Below are positions 1-5,182 of a stretch of DNA of 8,353 nt, piece after piece (position 1 is the first letter of the stretch; the number at the start of each line of letters is the position of its first letter). Position numbers and translations under genes: made by a program. This DNA comes from Deltaproteobacteria bacterium (GTDB lineage Bacteria; Desulfobacterota; Desulfobaccia; Desulfobaccales; 0-14-0-80-60-11), in assembly GCA_021817645.1 (NCBI GenBank), contig JAKAGH010000126.1:1-8353 (forward strand). The letters run 5' to 3'. Under the pieces are notes generated by a model, which was given only the letters and a program-made list of their open reading frames with translations, had not been told where the DNA came from and did no database searches.

Positions 1-429
1 GCCAAGCTCAATGCCGCCGGTACCGGCCTAGTTTACTCCACCTACTTGGGGCAAGACAATGATGATGAAGGCTACGGCATCGCTCTGGATCGGATCGGCG
101 CCGCCTATATAACGGGCTGGACCGCTTCGCTGGTTCCCGATTTTCCGGGTATTTATAACGCAGATGCCTATGTTGCCAAAATTTTCCCTTCAGGGGTCCA
201 AATTGGATATTTCTACCTCCTGGGAGGCAGCGATGACGACTGGGGAAACGGCATCGCAGTTGATACCCGCGGCAATGTCTATGTGACCGGTGAGACCTGG
301 TCCAGGGATTTCCCCACCCAGACCCCCGTTCAAGGTTCTCTTAAAGGCGATGCTGATGGCTTTGTAGCCAAAATCAAAGCTATTCTGCCAATGATCGCTC
401 CCATCATTACGCCATTGCTGATGGAATGA
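1..429 (+). CDS. SBBP-repeat (beta-propeller) protein, 3' end only
   Basis: The reading frame is open from the first base, so the gene starts upstream of the window; 142 codons are visible before the TGA stop at 427-429. The translation shows two copies of the SBBP (seven-bladed beta-propeller, Pfam family) unit. Each copy has a YSTYLG or YFYLLG strand, an acidic turn (DNDDEG, SDDDWG), GYGIALD or GNGIAVD, then AYITGWT or VYVTGET, and closes with DAYVAKI or DGFVAKI. Such proteins are usually large and exported or surface-exposed, and the repeats form propeller blades; the ligand is unknown. After the last blade there is only a short hydrophobic proline-rich tail (LPMIAPIITPLL), with no recognisable anchor or sorting domain. 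The family call is secure and the molecular role is not. Confidence 0.85.
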   Translation, partial: AKLNAAGTGLVYSTYLGQDNDDEGYGIALDRIGAAYITGWTASLVPDFPGIYNADAYVAKIFPSGVQIGYFYLLGGSDDDWGNGIAVDTRGNVYVTGETWSRDFPTQTPVQGSLKGDADGFVAKIKAILPMIAPIITPLLME

Positions 430-578
430 AGAGGAACCGGGAAGCAGGGGCAGGCGCGATCTTTGCGACTTATCCATTGTTTACCAGAGATTTGATAGTA
501 CAAATTTCCTCTAGAAAGGTGTTGCCTGACCGCGAATCATTTTGGCTGCTGGTGAAACCTATCGCACTGGCAGTGCTT

Positions 579-993
579 TCAAGTCTGGAAGTGTTGAACC
601 CGGTAGTTGTTGAATAACCCCAGGGTCTGGTAAAGCCAGCCCTACTCCACCTCTCCCAGCCGAAACCTGGTCGTTTCCGGGCACGAATCAAGTGTCTGCA
701 AATCTTCTTCTCCACCCAGTCCTTGATATAACCAAAGCAGCGGCTGGAGCTGCCGATCCGAAAATAATTCACCCAGCCCCGCAGGATTGGATTGATCAGG
801 TATAAGACCCGATCCACCACCTGCGAAGTGTGGCGACGAAAAACTTCCTTGAGTTTGCGCAGCAGGGCCGTCCGGGCTTTCATCTTCGGGGTGACCCTCA
901 CTCCCCATTTCCCGCGGCGGGTTTTAGACCGCCTGAAGTCAAACCCAAGAAAGCTAAAGGTCTCACCCTGGGTGAGATCGACTACCCGAGTAA
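579..993 (-). pseudogene. Group II intron reverse transcriptase/maturase, C-terminal remnant, frameshifted
   Basis: The translated remnant starts at TRVVDLTQGE and runs through FSFLGFDFRR, a basic linker, NPILRGWVNYFRIGSSSRCF, DWVEKKICRHL and RPGFGWERWSR. This is the end of the RT thumb plus the group II intron maturase-specific domain (GIIM). At about 640-643 the frame breaks. In the next frame the family ending WLYQTLGLFNNYRV continues and stops at TGA (579-581). One lost base explains this. The whole catalytic RT core (fingers and palm, including YADD) is missing, and homology ends abruptly near 991 upstream. I see no domain V-like motif downstream on the - strand, so this is a dead fragment and not a mobile intron. 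The alternative, an intact short gene in the uninterrupted frame from 1060 to 470, is unlikely because its last 55 or so residues do not resemble the family. Confidence 0.85.
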
Positions 994-1102
994 GCACCAC
1001 TGATAAATACTTGCATAGCCTGGGAGAAGGGGAAAGGGAGGCCGCGGAAATTTTAACCACTTCCGCGAATAGTCACGCGAATAAAATAGAAAGGCCAGAA
1101 AG

Positions 1103-1178
1103 TGGTGGAGATGAGGGGACTTGAACCCCTGACCTCCTGCATGCGAAGCAGGCGCTCTTCCGGCTGAGCTACATCCCC
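1103..1178 (-). tRNA. tRNA-Ala (anticodon CGC)
   Basis: Read on the - strand, this is a full 76-nt cloverleaf with encoded CCA. The acceptor stem GGGGATG pairs with CATCTCC and includes the G3-U70 wobble that marks alanine tRNAs. The D arm contains TAGCTCAG. The anticodon stem CCTGC/GCAGG closes the loop TTCGCAT, which places CGC (plus-strand positions 1143-1145) at the anticodon and so reads GCG codons. The T arm contains GGTTCAAGTCC, and ACCA occupies 1103-1106. The gene stands alone with its own promoter just upstream. Confidence 0.97.
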
Positions 1179-1189
1179 ACGCACCTTAA

Positions 1190-1217
1190 ATTATGGCGGC
1201 TTCGCCGGGGTTGTCAA
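1190..1217 (-). promoter_or_regulatory. Sigma-70-type promoter of tRNA-Ala
   Basis: On the - strand a perfect -35 box TTGACA (1212-1217) is followed after 16 bases by CATAAT (1190-1195), five of six matches to the -10 consensus. Transcription would start about 5 bases before the mature tRNA 5' end at 1178. Spacing and position fit a short-leader tRNA promoter. Confidence 0.7.
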
Positions 1218-1567
1218 GTATTATTGGCAGCAAGCCGTCCGGAGCAGGCAGTTACTCCTTGGCTGCCGGGTTTTTTTCTGAGGCGGATTGGCAATTTGCG
1301 GCAAAACCCCGGGGACGCCTCTTGTCTCTCCCCATTTCCTAGGATATTAATAACCGAGAAATAGGAGGCGAGGGCAGGGGTTTAATACCAGGTCCGCGTC
1401 TTTGAGTGACAAATCAAGGGGACCGGGTCCTCGGGGGCTAAGATTTAACCGCCGCCAAACGCAGATGAACGCCGTTGATTCTGCCATGGCGGTGGCAGGT
1501 TAATTTGAGTTTGGGATAAAACCCTGGTCCCGGTCTTGCCCTTGATATCCATGCCCAGGAGGCCTTT
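1218..1567. other. Intergenic stretch without a recognisable gene
   Basis: I see no credible coding frame here. It is the shared upstream region of tRNA-Ala (leftward) and the 318-residue gene (rightward). It contains a T7 run at 1271-1277 behind a weak 5-bp GGCAG/CTGCC stem (1247-1267). It also contains a perfect 6-bp hairpin, CTGCCA-TGGCGG-TGGCAG (1481-1498), about 70 bases before the downstream start. I could not identify a convincing promoter for the rightward gene. Confidence 0.5.
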
Positions 1568-2524
1568 GTGGCGGCAGAATGGCAGGTGGTGGCGTTTCCG
1601 GTGATCCTACCGTGGCGGGAGGAATTTTGGACCCTGCCCCTCTATTTTCCGGATCTCAAAGTGGGCGTAATACCGGGCTGGCCCGACAAGTTGCCTTACC
1701 AGGGCCTGCCCCTGCCGCCGGAAGCGGAGGCCTCGGGCCGGGAACTGAAGGGCTTCCAACCCGGCGAGCTGCACCAATGGCAAGCTTTTAAGGAATACCA
1801 TCGAGCCCAGGAAGATCGGGAGGATGACCTGATTCAGGCCATCCGCCAGGGCCGGGGGACCGCGTCTTCCAGCCCCGAGCCTCTCCCGGACGCCTGGCAT
1901 CTGGCCTGGCAGATGGAGAAGATACTGGCGGATCAGGAGGCGCGGCTGGTCAACGTGGACCGGGGCCAGGAGTGGTTGGCGGAAATCCTGGCGCCGGAGC
2001 CCTGGGAAGAACGGTTGAGCCTGGGGCCAGTCCCCGGCATCGGCGAAATGGTCGACCCGGAGATGGCTGAGCTGCGCTATCACCTATGGCAGCGGGTCAT
2101 GGCCGCTTATCTGCAGGGTCAGTGGGTTCCTTTGCTCCTAGGCCGGACGGCCCGGTCCATCTTCCTTACTTTAAGGGGGTGGCCCAAGTGGACCGGATTG
2201 CGCACCGTGCAAATCTCCTTGCCCGGATGCCGGAGCGAGAAGGAGTGGCTGCAGGTGAGGAATAGCGCGGGGATGATGGAGGCCCTGGATAAATGCGGCG
2301 CTCTTCTGGCAGCCGCCCTGACCAAAACCGCGGGCTCGCCCGACCTGGCGGCCGCGGCCCTGGAACTCACCAGATTTGTGGAGGAAATCCTGGCTCCCAG
2401 GTGGCCGCTTCCCTCTCTGTGGCACTGGCCCCTGGAGATCTGGGCGCCGGATGCCGAGGAAGGCGAAGAAGGGAGGCCGGTTCTCTGCTGGGCCGGGGCC
2501 GGAGCCGGGGTGCTGCCGGGTTAA
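1568..2524 (+). CDS. Unidentified 318-residue cytoplasmic protein
   Basis: The frame opens with GTG at 1568, preceded after 5 bases by a perfect AGGAGG (1557-1562), and ends with TAA. I do not recognise the family. There is no signal peptide, no membrane segment and no cysteine cluster. The N-terminal part (about residues 1-55) is rich in Trp and Pro and beta-like, with FPVILPWREEFWTLPLYF. The middle (about 65-150) is highly charged and helical (HRAQEDREDDLIQAIRQ). The C-terminal half holds long Leu/Ala-rich helices (DKCGALLAAALTKTAG, DLAAAALELTRFVEEIL), and the last 30 residues are acidic then Gly/Ala-rich. Codon use with many GCC, CTG and CGG codons matches the neighbours, which supports a real gene. 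It stands alone, flanked by an intergenic region and a convergent rpoZ, so context gives no function. Confidence 0.75.
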   Translation: MAAEWQVVAFPVILPWREEFWTLPLYFPDLKVGVIPGWPDKLPYQGLPLPPEAEASGRELKGFQPGELHQWQAFKEYHRAQEDREDDLIQAIRQGRGTASSSPEPLPDAWHLAWQMEKILADQEARLVNVDRGQEWLAEILAPEPWEERLSLGPVPGIGEMVDPEMAELRYHLWQRVMAAYLQGQWVPLLLGRTARSIFLTLRGWPKWTGLRTVQISLPGCRSEKEWLQVRNSAGMMEALDKCGALLAAALTKTAGSPDLAAAALELTRFVEEILAPRWPLPSLWHWPLEIWAPDAEEGEEGRPVLCWAGAGAGVLPG

Positions 2525-2562
2525 GAAGGCGTGCCGTAATCAGCAGGCTTCAATAAGCAATG

Positions 2563-2590
2563 AAAAATCCCCCTTTTTTTCAAAGGGGGA
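2563..2590 (-). terminator. Rho-independent terminator downstream of rpoZ
   Basis: On the - strand TCCCCCTTT (2582-2590) and AAAGGGGGA (2568-2576) form a 9-bp stem with a 5-nt loop, followed directly by TTTTT (2563-2567). It lies about 60 bases past the rpoZ stop, between two convergent genes. The + strand copy has no T tract, so the terminator seems to serve rpoZ. The same C5T3/A3G5 core recurs at 6726-6746, so this may also be a copy of a dispersed repeat. Confidence 0.7.
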
Positions 2591-2648
2591 CTTAAAGGTG
2601 CAGCTCCGCCAGGACCCCTTCCCGGAGCATCTCTCTCCCGGAGAAAAG

Positions 2649-2864
2649 TTAATCGGATGTTTCAGTCAATGCCGGCAAGGGGTTGACGGCTACCACCTTT
2701 TTTGCGGCGATCTCCCGCAAAGCCATGACAATCTCTTTGTTGTCGCCTTTGACCAACACCGGCGCGCCCTTATAAAACTGGCGCACGCGCTTGGCCGCCA
2801 GATGCACCAGGCCGAACCGGGTGGGCACCTGCCGCAAACAGTCTTCAATAGTAACCCGGGCCAC
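2649..2864 (-). CDS. rpoZ: DNA-directed RNA polymerase subunit omega
   Basis: The 71-residue product matches omega closely: MARVTIEDCLRQVPTRFGLV at the N-terminus, HLAAKRVRQF, then the NKEIVMALREIAAKKV helix that packs on the beta-prime subunit. Omega helps fold beta-prime and assemble the core enzyme, and in many bacteria it contributes to the ppGpp site. The start is GTG at 2864, with GGAGGT (2872-2877) seven bases upstream. Length is normal for short omegas of this group. The usual neighbours gmk and spoT are absent; upstream is a 60-residue unknown 144 bases away, so rpoZ may have its own promoter, which I could not place. A hairpin terminator follows. Confidence 0.95.
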   Translation of the reverse strand: MARVTIEDCLRQVPTRFGLVHLAAKRVRQFYKGAPVLVKGDNKEIVMALREIAAKKVVAVNPLPALTETSD

Positions 2865-3008
2865 GGATTACACCTCCAAATGAATAATGGTTTAGGGGGG
2901 CTTCGCCTAAGGCCGCCTCTCCCTGGTTAACGTCATTTTTCCCAGGTTTCTAAAGGGGAGGCAGGGGGAATTATCCAAGTCAGGATCATCTCCCGCCATG
3001 ACCCCGGC

Positions 3009-3191
3009 TCATCCCGGCTTCCGAGGCGATAAAATATCCTCGAATTCCGCCAGGCACTGAGCCATCTGTACCGCTAGGTTAACACATTTTTCCCCGGCCA
3101 TGCAAGCGTCCGCGTCTTTCTGGTCCAGATAGACGCCGAATTCCTGGGCGTCCTGGCTGAGTTTCACCACATAGAGGCGACAGTCGCTCAT
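3009..3191 (-). CDS. Small unidentified protein (60 residues)
   Basis: I chose ATG at 3191 (MSDCRLYVVKLSQDAQEF...) with GAAGG just upstream; a GTG five codons earlier (3206) is possible but has poorer ribosome-binding sequence. The product is soluble, with a beta-like start (CRLYVVKL), a GVYLDQKDADACMAG turn-helix and an amphipathic helix (CVNLAVQMAQCLAEFEDIL). Three cysteines are spaced too far apart for a simple CxxC metal site. I do not recognise the family. It precedes rpoZ on the same strand, and the repeat element at 3222-3377 lies just upstream, so any promoter must sit in or beyond that element. The coding call rests on plausible composition and position only. Confidence 0.55.
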   Translation of the reverse strand: MSDCRLYVVKLSQDAQEFGVYLDQKDADACMAGEKCVNLAVQMAQCLAEFEDILSPRKPG

Positions 3192-3221
3192 AGGCCTTCG
3201 GCTCACCCAAAATCATGAAAG

Positions 3222-3377
3222 CAACGGTGGCGCAGGCTTTCGAGCCTGCGCATTAAAACCTTCAGAGCAGCCATTCATGGACCTGTGGCCCATCCGTAAA
3301 TCAGGAAAAAAACGTAGGGCGGGCGTCCTCGCCCGCCTCGGTAACCTGCGCAGGCTGGAAAGCCTGCGCCACCGTTG
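3222..3377. repeat. Composite inverted-repeat element (REP/BIME- or MITE-like)
   Basis: Two 30-base arms, 3222-3251 and 3348-3377, are inverted copies of each other with 29 of 30 matches, separated by 96 bases. Each arm is CAACGGTGG followed by its own hairpin GCGCAGGCT-loop-AGCCTGCGC. A third perfect hairpin, GGCGGGCG-TCCT-CGCCCGCC (3318-3337), sits inside. There is no coding sequence in the loop. The arrangement resembles a composite bacterial interspersed element or a small non-autonomous mobile element. No obvious target-site duplication is visible at the edges. Confidence 0.75.
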
Positions 3378-3452
3378 ATAACTTTTCGAAGGAGGAAAGA
3401 GGCAGGACTGACTGTTCCGGGCTTTTACTGTTAGCTGCTCACCGCTTACTAC

Positions 3453-3722
3453 TCACATCCCCTTCTCCCCGGCCAGGCGGACGAATTCCAGCTGGTCGCC
3501 TTCTTTGAGGACATAGGCCGCGGCCACGTCCCGGCCGTTGACCAGGGCCAGGGCCCGGGGGTCGATATTCAGGGGTTCTTTCAGGGCCTGGCGCACCTCG
3601 CCCACGGATTTGCCGGCGATGGCCGCGTCCAGGTGATGCACCCCGTAGCTGACCCGCACCTGGCCGGCAGGGGCGCGCGCGGGCTGCTGGAGGCGCGTCA
3701 GGTCTTTAAGTTGGGCCGTCAT
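3453..3722 (-). CDS. Small beta-grasp (ubiquitin/ThiS/MoaD-like) protein
   Basis: The 89-residue product starts at ATG 3722, with GGAG just upstream and only 9 bases after the stop of the zinc-ribbon gene, so the two are probably co-translated. Residues 1-20 are a Gln/Pro-rich leader. From about residue 22 the pattern is that of a beta-grasp fold: VRVSYGVHHLDA (first hairpin), KSVGEVRQALKE (helix), then ALALVNGRDVAAAYVLKEGD and QLEFVRLAGEKG. The VNG...V...YVL.EGD.LEF..AG signature is shared by ThiS/MoaD-type sulfur carriers and bacterial ubiquitin-like proteins. The tail ends GEKGM instead of GG, so classical adenylation by a ThiF/MoeB-type E1 is doubtful without trimming, and no E1, E2 or JAB protease gene is in the window. 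Function is unknown; the fold call is inferred from pattern. Confidence 0.7.
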   Translation of the reverse strand: MTAQLKDLTRLQQPARAPAGQVRVSYGVHHLDAAIAGKSVGEVRQALKEPLNIDPRALALVNGRDVAAAYVLKEGDQLEFVRLAGEKGM

Positions 3723-3731
3723 CTTGCTCCA

Positions 3732-3908
3732 TTAATTACAGGCAGGCTTGGGCATCTTGACGCTGGCGCCGCGGCGGTCCAGCAGTTCCTTGAATTCTTC
3801 CGGCGTATATTGATGGCCGCATCCCGGGCAGCCGATCTCCACGCCCTGTCAGGTGGGGCGGACGTTGATGTTGGCCTTACCGCAGTAATCGCATACCAAG
3901 TTGTTCAA
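3732..3908 (-). CDS. Small zinc-ribbon protein with in-frame UGA (candidate selenoprotein, or nonsense-disrupted)
   Basis: The frame starts at TTG 3908, with AAAGGAG about 8 bases upstream, and ends at TAA 3732-3734, giving 58 codons. It reads MNNLVCDYCGKANINVRPT, then UGA at codon 20 (3849-3851), then QGVEIGCPGCGHQYTPEEF and so on. CxxC at 6-9 and CPGC at 27-30 form a complete two-knuckle zinc ribbon only if the UGA is read through. Both halves stay protein-like, and the gene keeps tight spacing to its neighbours (17 bases after the 251-residue gene, 9 before the ubiquitin-like gene). A stem-loop follows the UGA at 3802-3845. Options are selenocysteine insertion, a recent point mutation (from CGA or GGA, since the residue falls in the loop between the knuckles), or a sequencing error. 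The zinc-ribbon identity is firm; the decoding is open. Confidence 0.6.
3802..3845 (-). promoter_or_regulatory. SECIS-like stem-loop just after the in-frame UGA
   Basis: On the - strand, three bases after the UGA, GGCGT (3841-3845) pairs with ACGCC (3802-3806). An internal loop follows, then GAT pairs with ATC, one C bulges (3834), and GGCTGC pairs with GCGGCC including one G-U, closing a 7-nt loop CCGGGAT (3821-3827). A two-tier stem with a bulged base beneath the upper helix, within about 45 bases of the UGA, is the general build of bacterial SECIS elements. The apical G is third in the loop instead of in the first two positions, which weakens the match. Coding DNA this GC-rich forms hairpins by chance. 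Confidence 0.35.
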
Positions 3909-3925
3909 AGATATTGCTCCTTTAA

Positions 3926-4681
3926 TTAAAAATACCGGGAGAGCCGGGGCAACTCCGGGTCCACCTGGCGGCATTCCCGGAGCAGGGCGTTGAGATAGAG
4001 CCAGGCAAAGCTCATGAGAAACTCCGGTGCGTATTTCCGGGCACCAAAGTCGTCAAAGGCCACCTGCAACTCTCCACCAGACACCTGCAGGCGGTAGAGC
4101 AGGTCCCCTAACAGGGGCCAGACGATCTCCCAGCCGTCCGGGGTAGCCTGATAAGCGCCGGCATCCATCCGTCTCACGGCCACCTCCACCACTTCCGGAC
4201 CGGCCAGCAGCAGCAGTTCCTCCCTGGGTCCCCTCAAGGAGACGTTTTCCAGGGGGCCGGCCTGGGCTCCGGCCATCTCCTGGAAAGGCAGGAACTCCTG
4301 ACCCGGCCCGGCCTCCTCCAGAGAGAAGCTGCCCCGGCCATAGCGGGCAAGCAGCGCCAGAAAGTCCCAGGCAAAGACGTAGGCGTCTTCGGTGGGCACG
4401 ATTAAGCTTTTGCGGGCATAAAAGACCCGCAGGTCTGCACCGTGGTCCCCGTCATAATCAAAAAGCAGAAAAAGCTCCAGGGGGCGGAAGGGTTTAAGGC
4501 GCATCACCCACTTAATGCTGGCGTAGGGGCGGCCCTCCAGGATCTCTCCTCCCAGAAGCCGGGCCAGCAGCAAGGGGTCTTGTCCCAGCAGCCCTTCCAG
4601 GTCCTGGCGGTATTTTTTGCGGGCGTACTGGCGGATTTGGGCCTCCCAGCCCCAACCCGTCTCAAACTGGCCCAGTGACAC
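3926..4681 (-). CDS. Unidentified 251-residue protein of the ubiquitin-like/zinc-ribbon cluster
   Basis: I do not recognise this family. The product is soluble, acidic, mixed alpha/beta and nearly free of cysteine. Residues about 11-45 are helical (WEAQIRQYARKKYRQDLEGLL). Residues 53-95 form strands with an acidic turn (ASIKWVMRL, LELFLLFDYDGDHGADLRVFYAR). Residues 96-117 (VPTEDAYVFAWDFLALLARYG) are a conserved-looking helix. A beta-rich part follows, then a final helix (APEFLMSFAWLYLNALLREC). The GTG start at 4681 lacks a good ribosome-binding site. The frame stays open upstream (LDFPYDL precedes it) to a CTG at 4723 that overlaps the thioesterase stop and has GGAGG about 10 bases ahead, so the true start may lie there. 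The next gene begins 17 bases after its stop, which suggests one transcript and a shared role. Confidence 0.8.
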   Translation of the reverse strand: MSLGQFETGWGWEAQIRQYARKKYRQDLEGLLGQDPLLLARLLGGEILEGRPYASIKWVMRLKPFRPLELFLLFDYDGDHGADLRVFYARKSLIVPTEDAYVFAWDFLALLARYGRGSFSLEEAGPGQEFLPFQEMAGAQAGPLENVSLRGPREELLLLAGPEVVEVAVRRMDAGAYQATPDGWEIVWPLLGDLLYRLQVSGGELQVAFDDFGARKYAPEFLMSFAWLYLNALLRECRQVDPELPRLSRYF

Positions 4682-4719
4682 CAGATCGTAAGGAAAATCC
4701 AGGGAAGCCGTAGCCGTGC

Positions 4720-5109
4720 TCAGCTTTTTTTCGCCTCCACCCGTTGGTTGAATTTCTCTGCATTAATTATAAACCGTTCGTGCACGGCCTCGCCAATCTT
4801 TTCCTTTTCGTCGAAACCTTCCACCTTGAAGGTGACCTTCCGTCCCTCCACCGCGGTAACTTCGGTGACGGCCCGGACCTCCATTCCCAAGGGCGTGGGC
4901 GCGGTGTGCTTCAGGTTCATGGAGATGCCCACGGACTGCTCCCCGGGCCCCAGATGGGAAGCCATCAACGCCGCACTTACCCCCTCGAACAGTCCCCCCA
5001 GAAAGGGCGTGCCGAAGACATCGGGCACTCCGTGGAAGAACTTCTGGGCCGAATGTTCCGCCCCGGTCTTTAACTTCATCTCATTTTTCAACCCCACCGT
5101 AATCGCCAT
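4720..5109 (-). CDS. Hotdog-fold acyl-CoA thioesterase, fluoroacetyl-CoA thioesterase (FlK)-like
   Basis: The start is ATG 5109 with a strong AAGGAGGA about 4 bases upstream; an extension to 5175 adds only a Pro-rich stretch and is rejected. The 129-residue product begins MAITVGLKNEM and carries T34 (FGTPF), E42 (LFEG), G61 and H68 (LKHTAPTP). The spacings Thr to Glu (8), Glu to His (26) and Gly to His (7) equal those of the catalytic residues T42, E50, G69 and H76 of Streptomyces FlK, recalled from the family. Members hydrolyse small acyl-CoA esters; specificity for fluoroacetyl-CoA cannot be assumed, since FlK's selectivity depends on residues I cannot judge. The C-terminal strands (VRAVTEVTAVEGRKVTFKVE) are typical of the hotdog sheet. 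It lies 73 bases after the flavoprotein stop and directly before the 251-residue gene. Confidence 0.85.
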   Translation of the reverse strand: MAITVGLKNEMKLKTGAEHSAQKFFHGVPDVFGTPFLGGLFEGVSAALMASHLGPGEQSVGISMNLKHTAPTPLGMEVRAVTEVTAVEGRKVTFKVEGFDEKEKIGEAVHERFIINAEKFNQRVEAKKS

Positions 5110-5182
5110 GTGCTCCTCCTTGATTGGGATAGGTGCTGGGGGAGGGGCCTCAGGTCCCTGGCCCTTCCCCCACAAATCTTCT

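Noticed and set aside
470..1060. The full 196-codon frame as an intact gene
   Set aside because: Family similarity covers only about 640-991. The end after the frameshift matches the family only in another frame, so it is called a pseudogene.
1247..1277. Rho-independent terminator on the + strand (GGCAG/CTGCC stem, GGG, T7)
   Set aside because: The stem is only 5 bp with an 11-nt loop, three G separate it from the T run, and no + strand gene lies upstream to be terminated.
1462..1500. 12-codon reading frame upstream of the 318-residue gene, possible leader peptide
   Set aside because: No ribosome-binding site, no codon run or paired attenuator structures, and the length is within chance.
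2376..2930. Open frame on the + strand across the rpoZ region (184 codons)
   Set aside because: It runs through the end of one gene, a terminator and the opposite strand of rpoZ, with no ribosome-binding site or motif.
3222..3377. CRISPR array
   Set aside because: The repeats are inverted, only two in number, and lack regular spacers.
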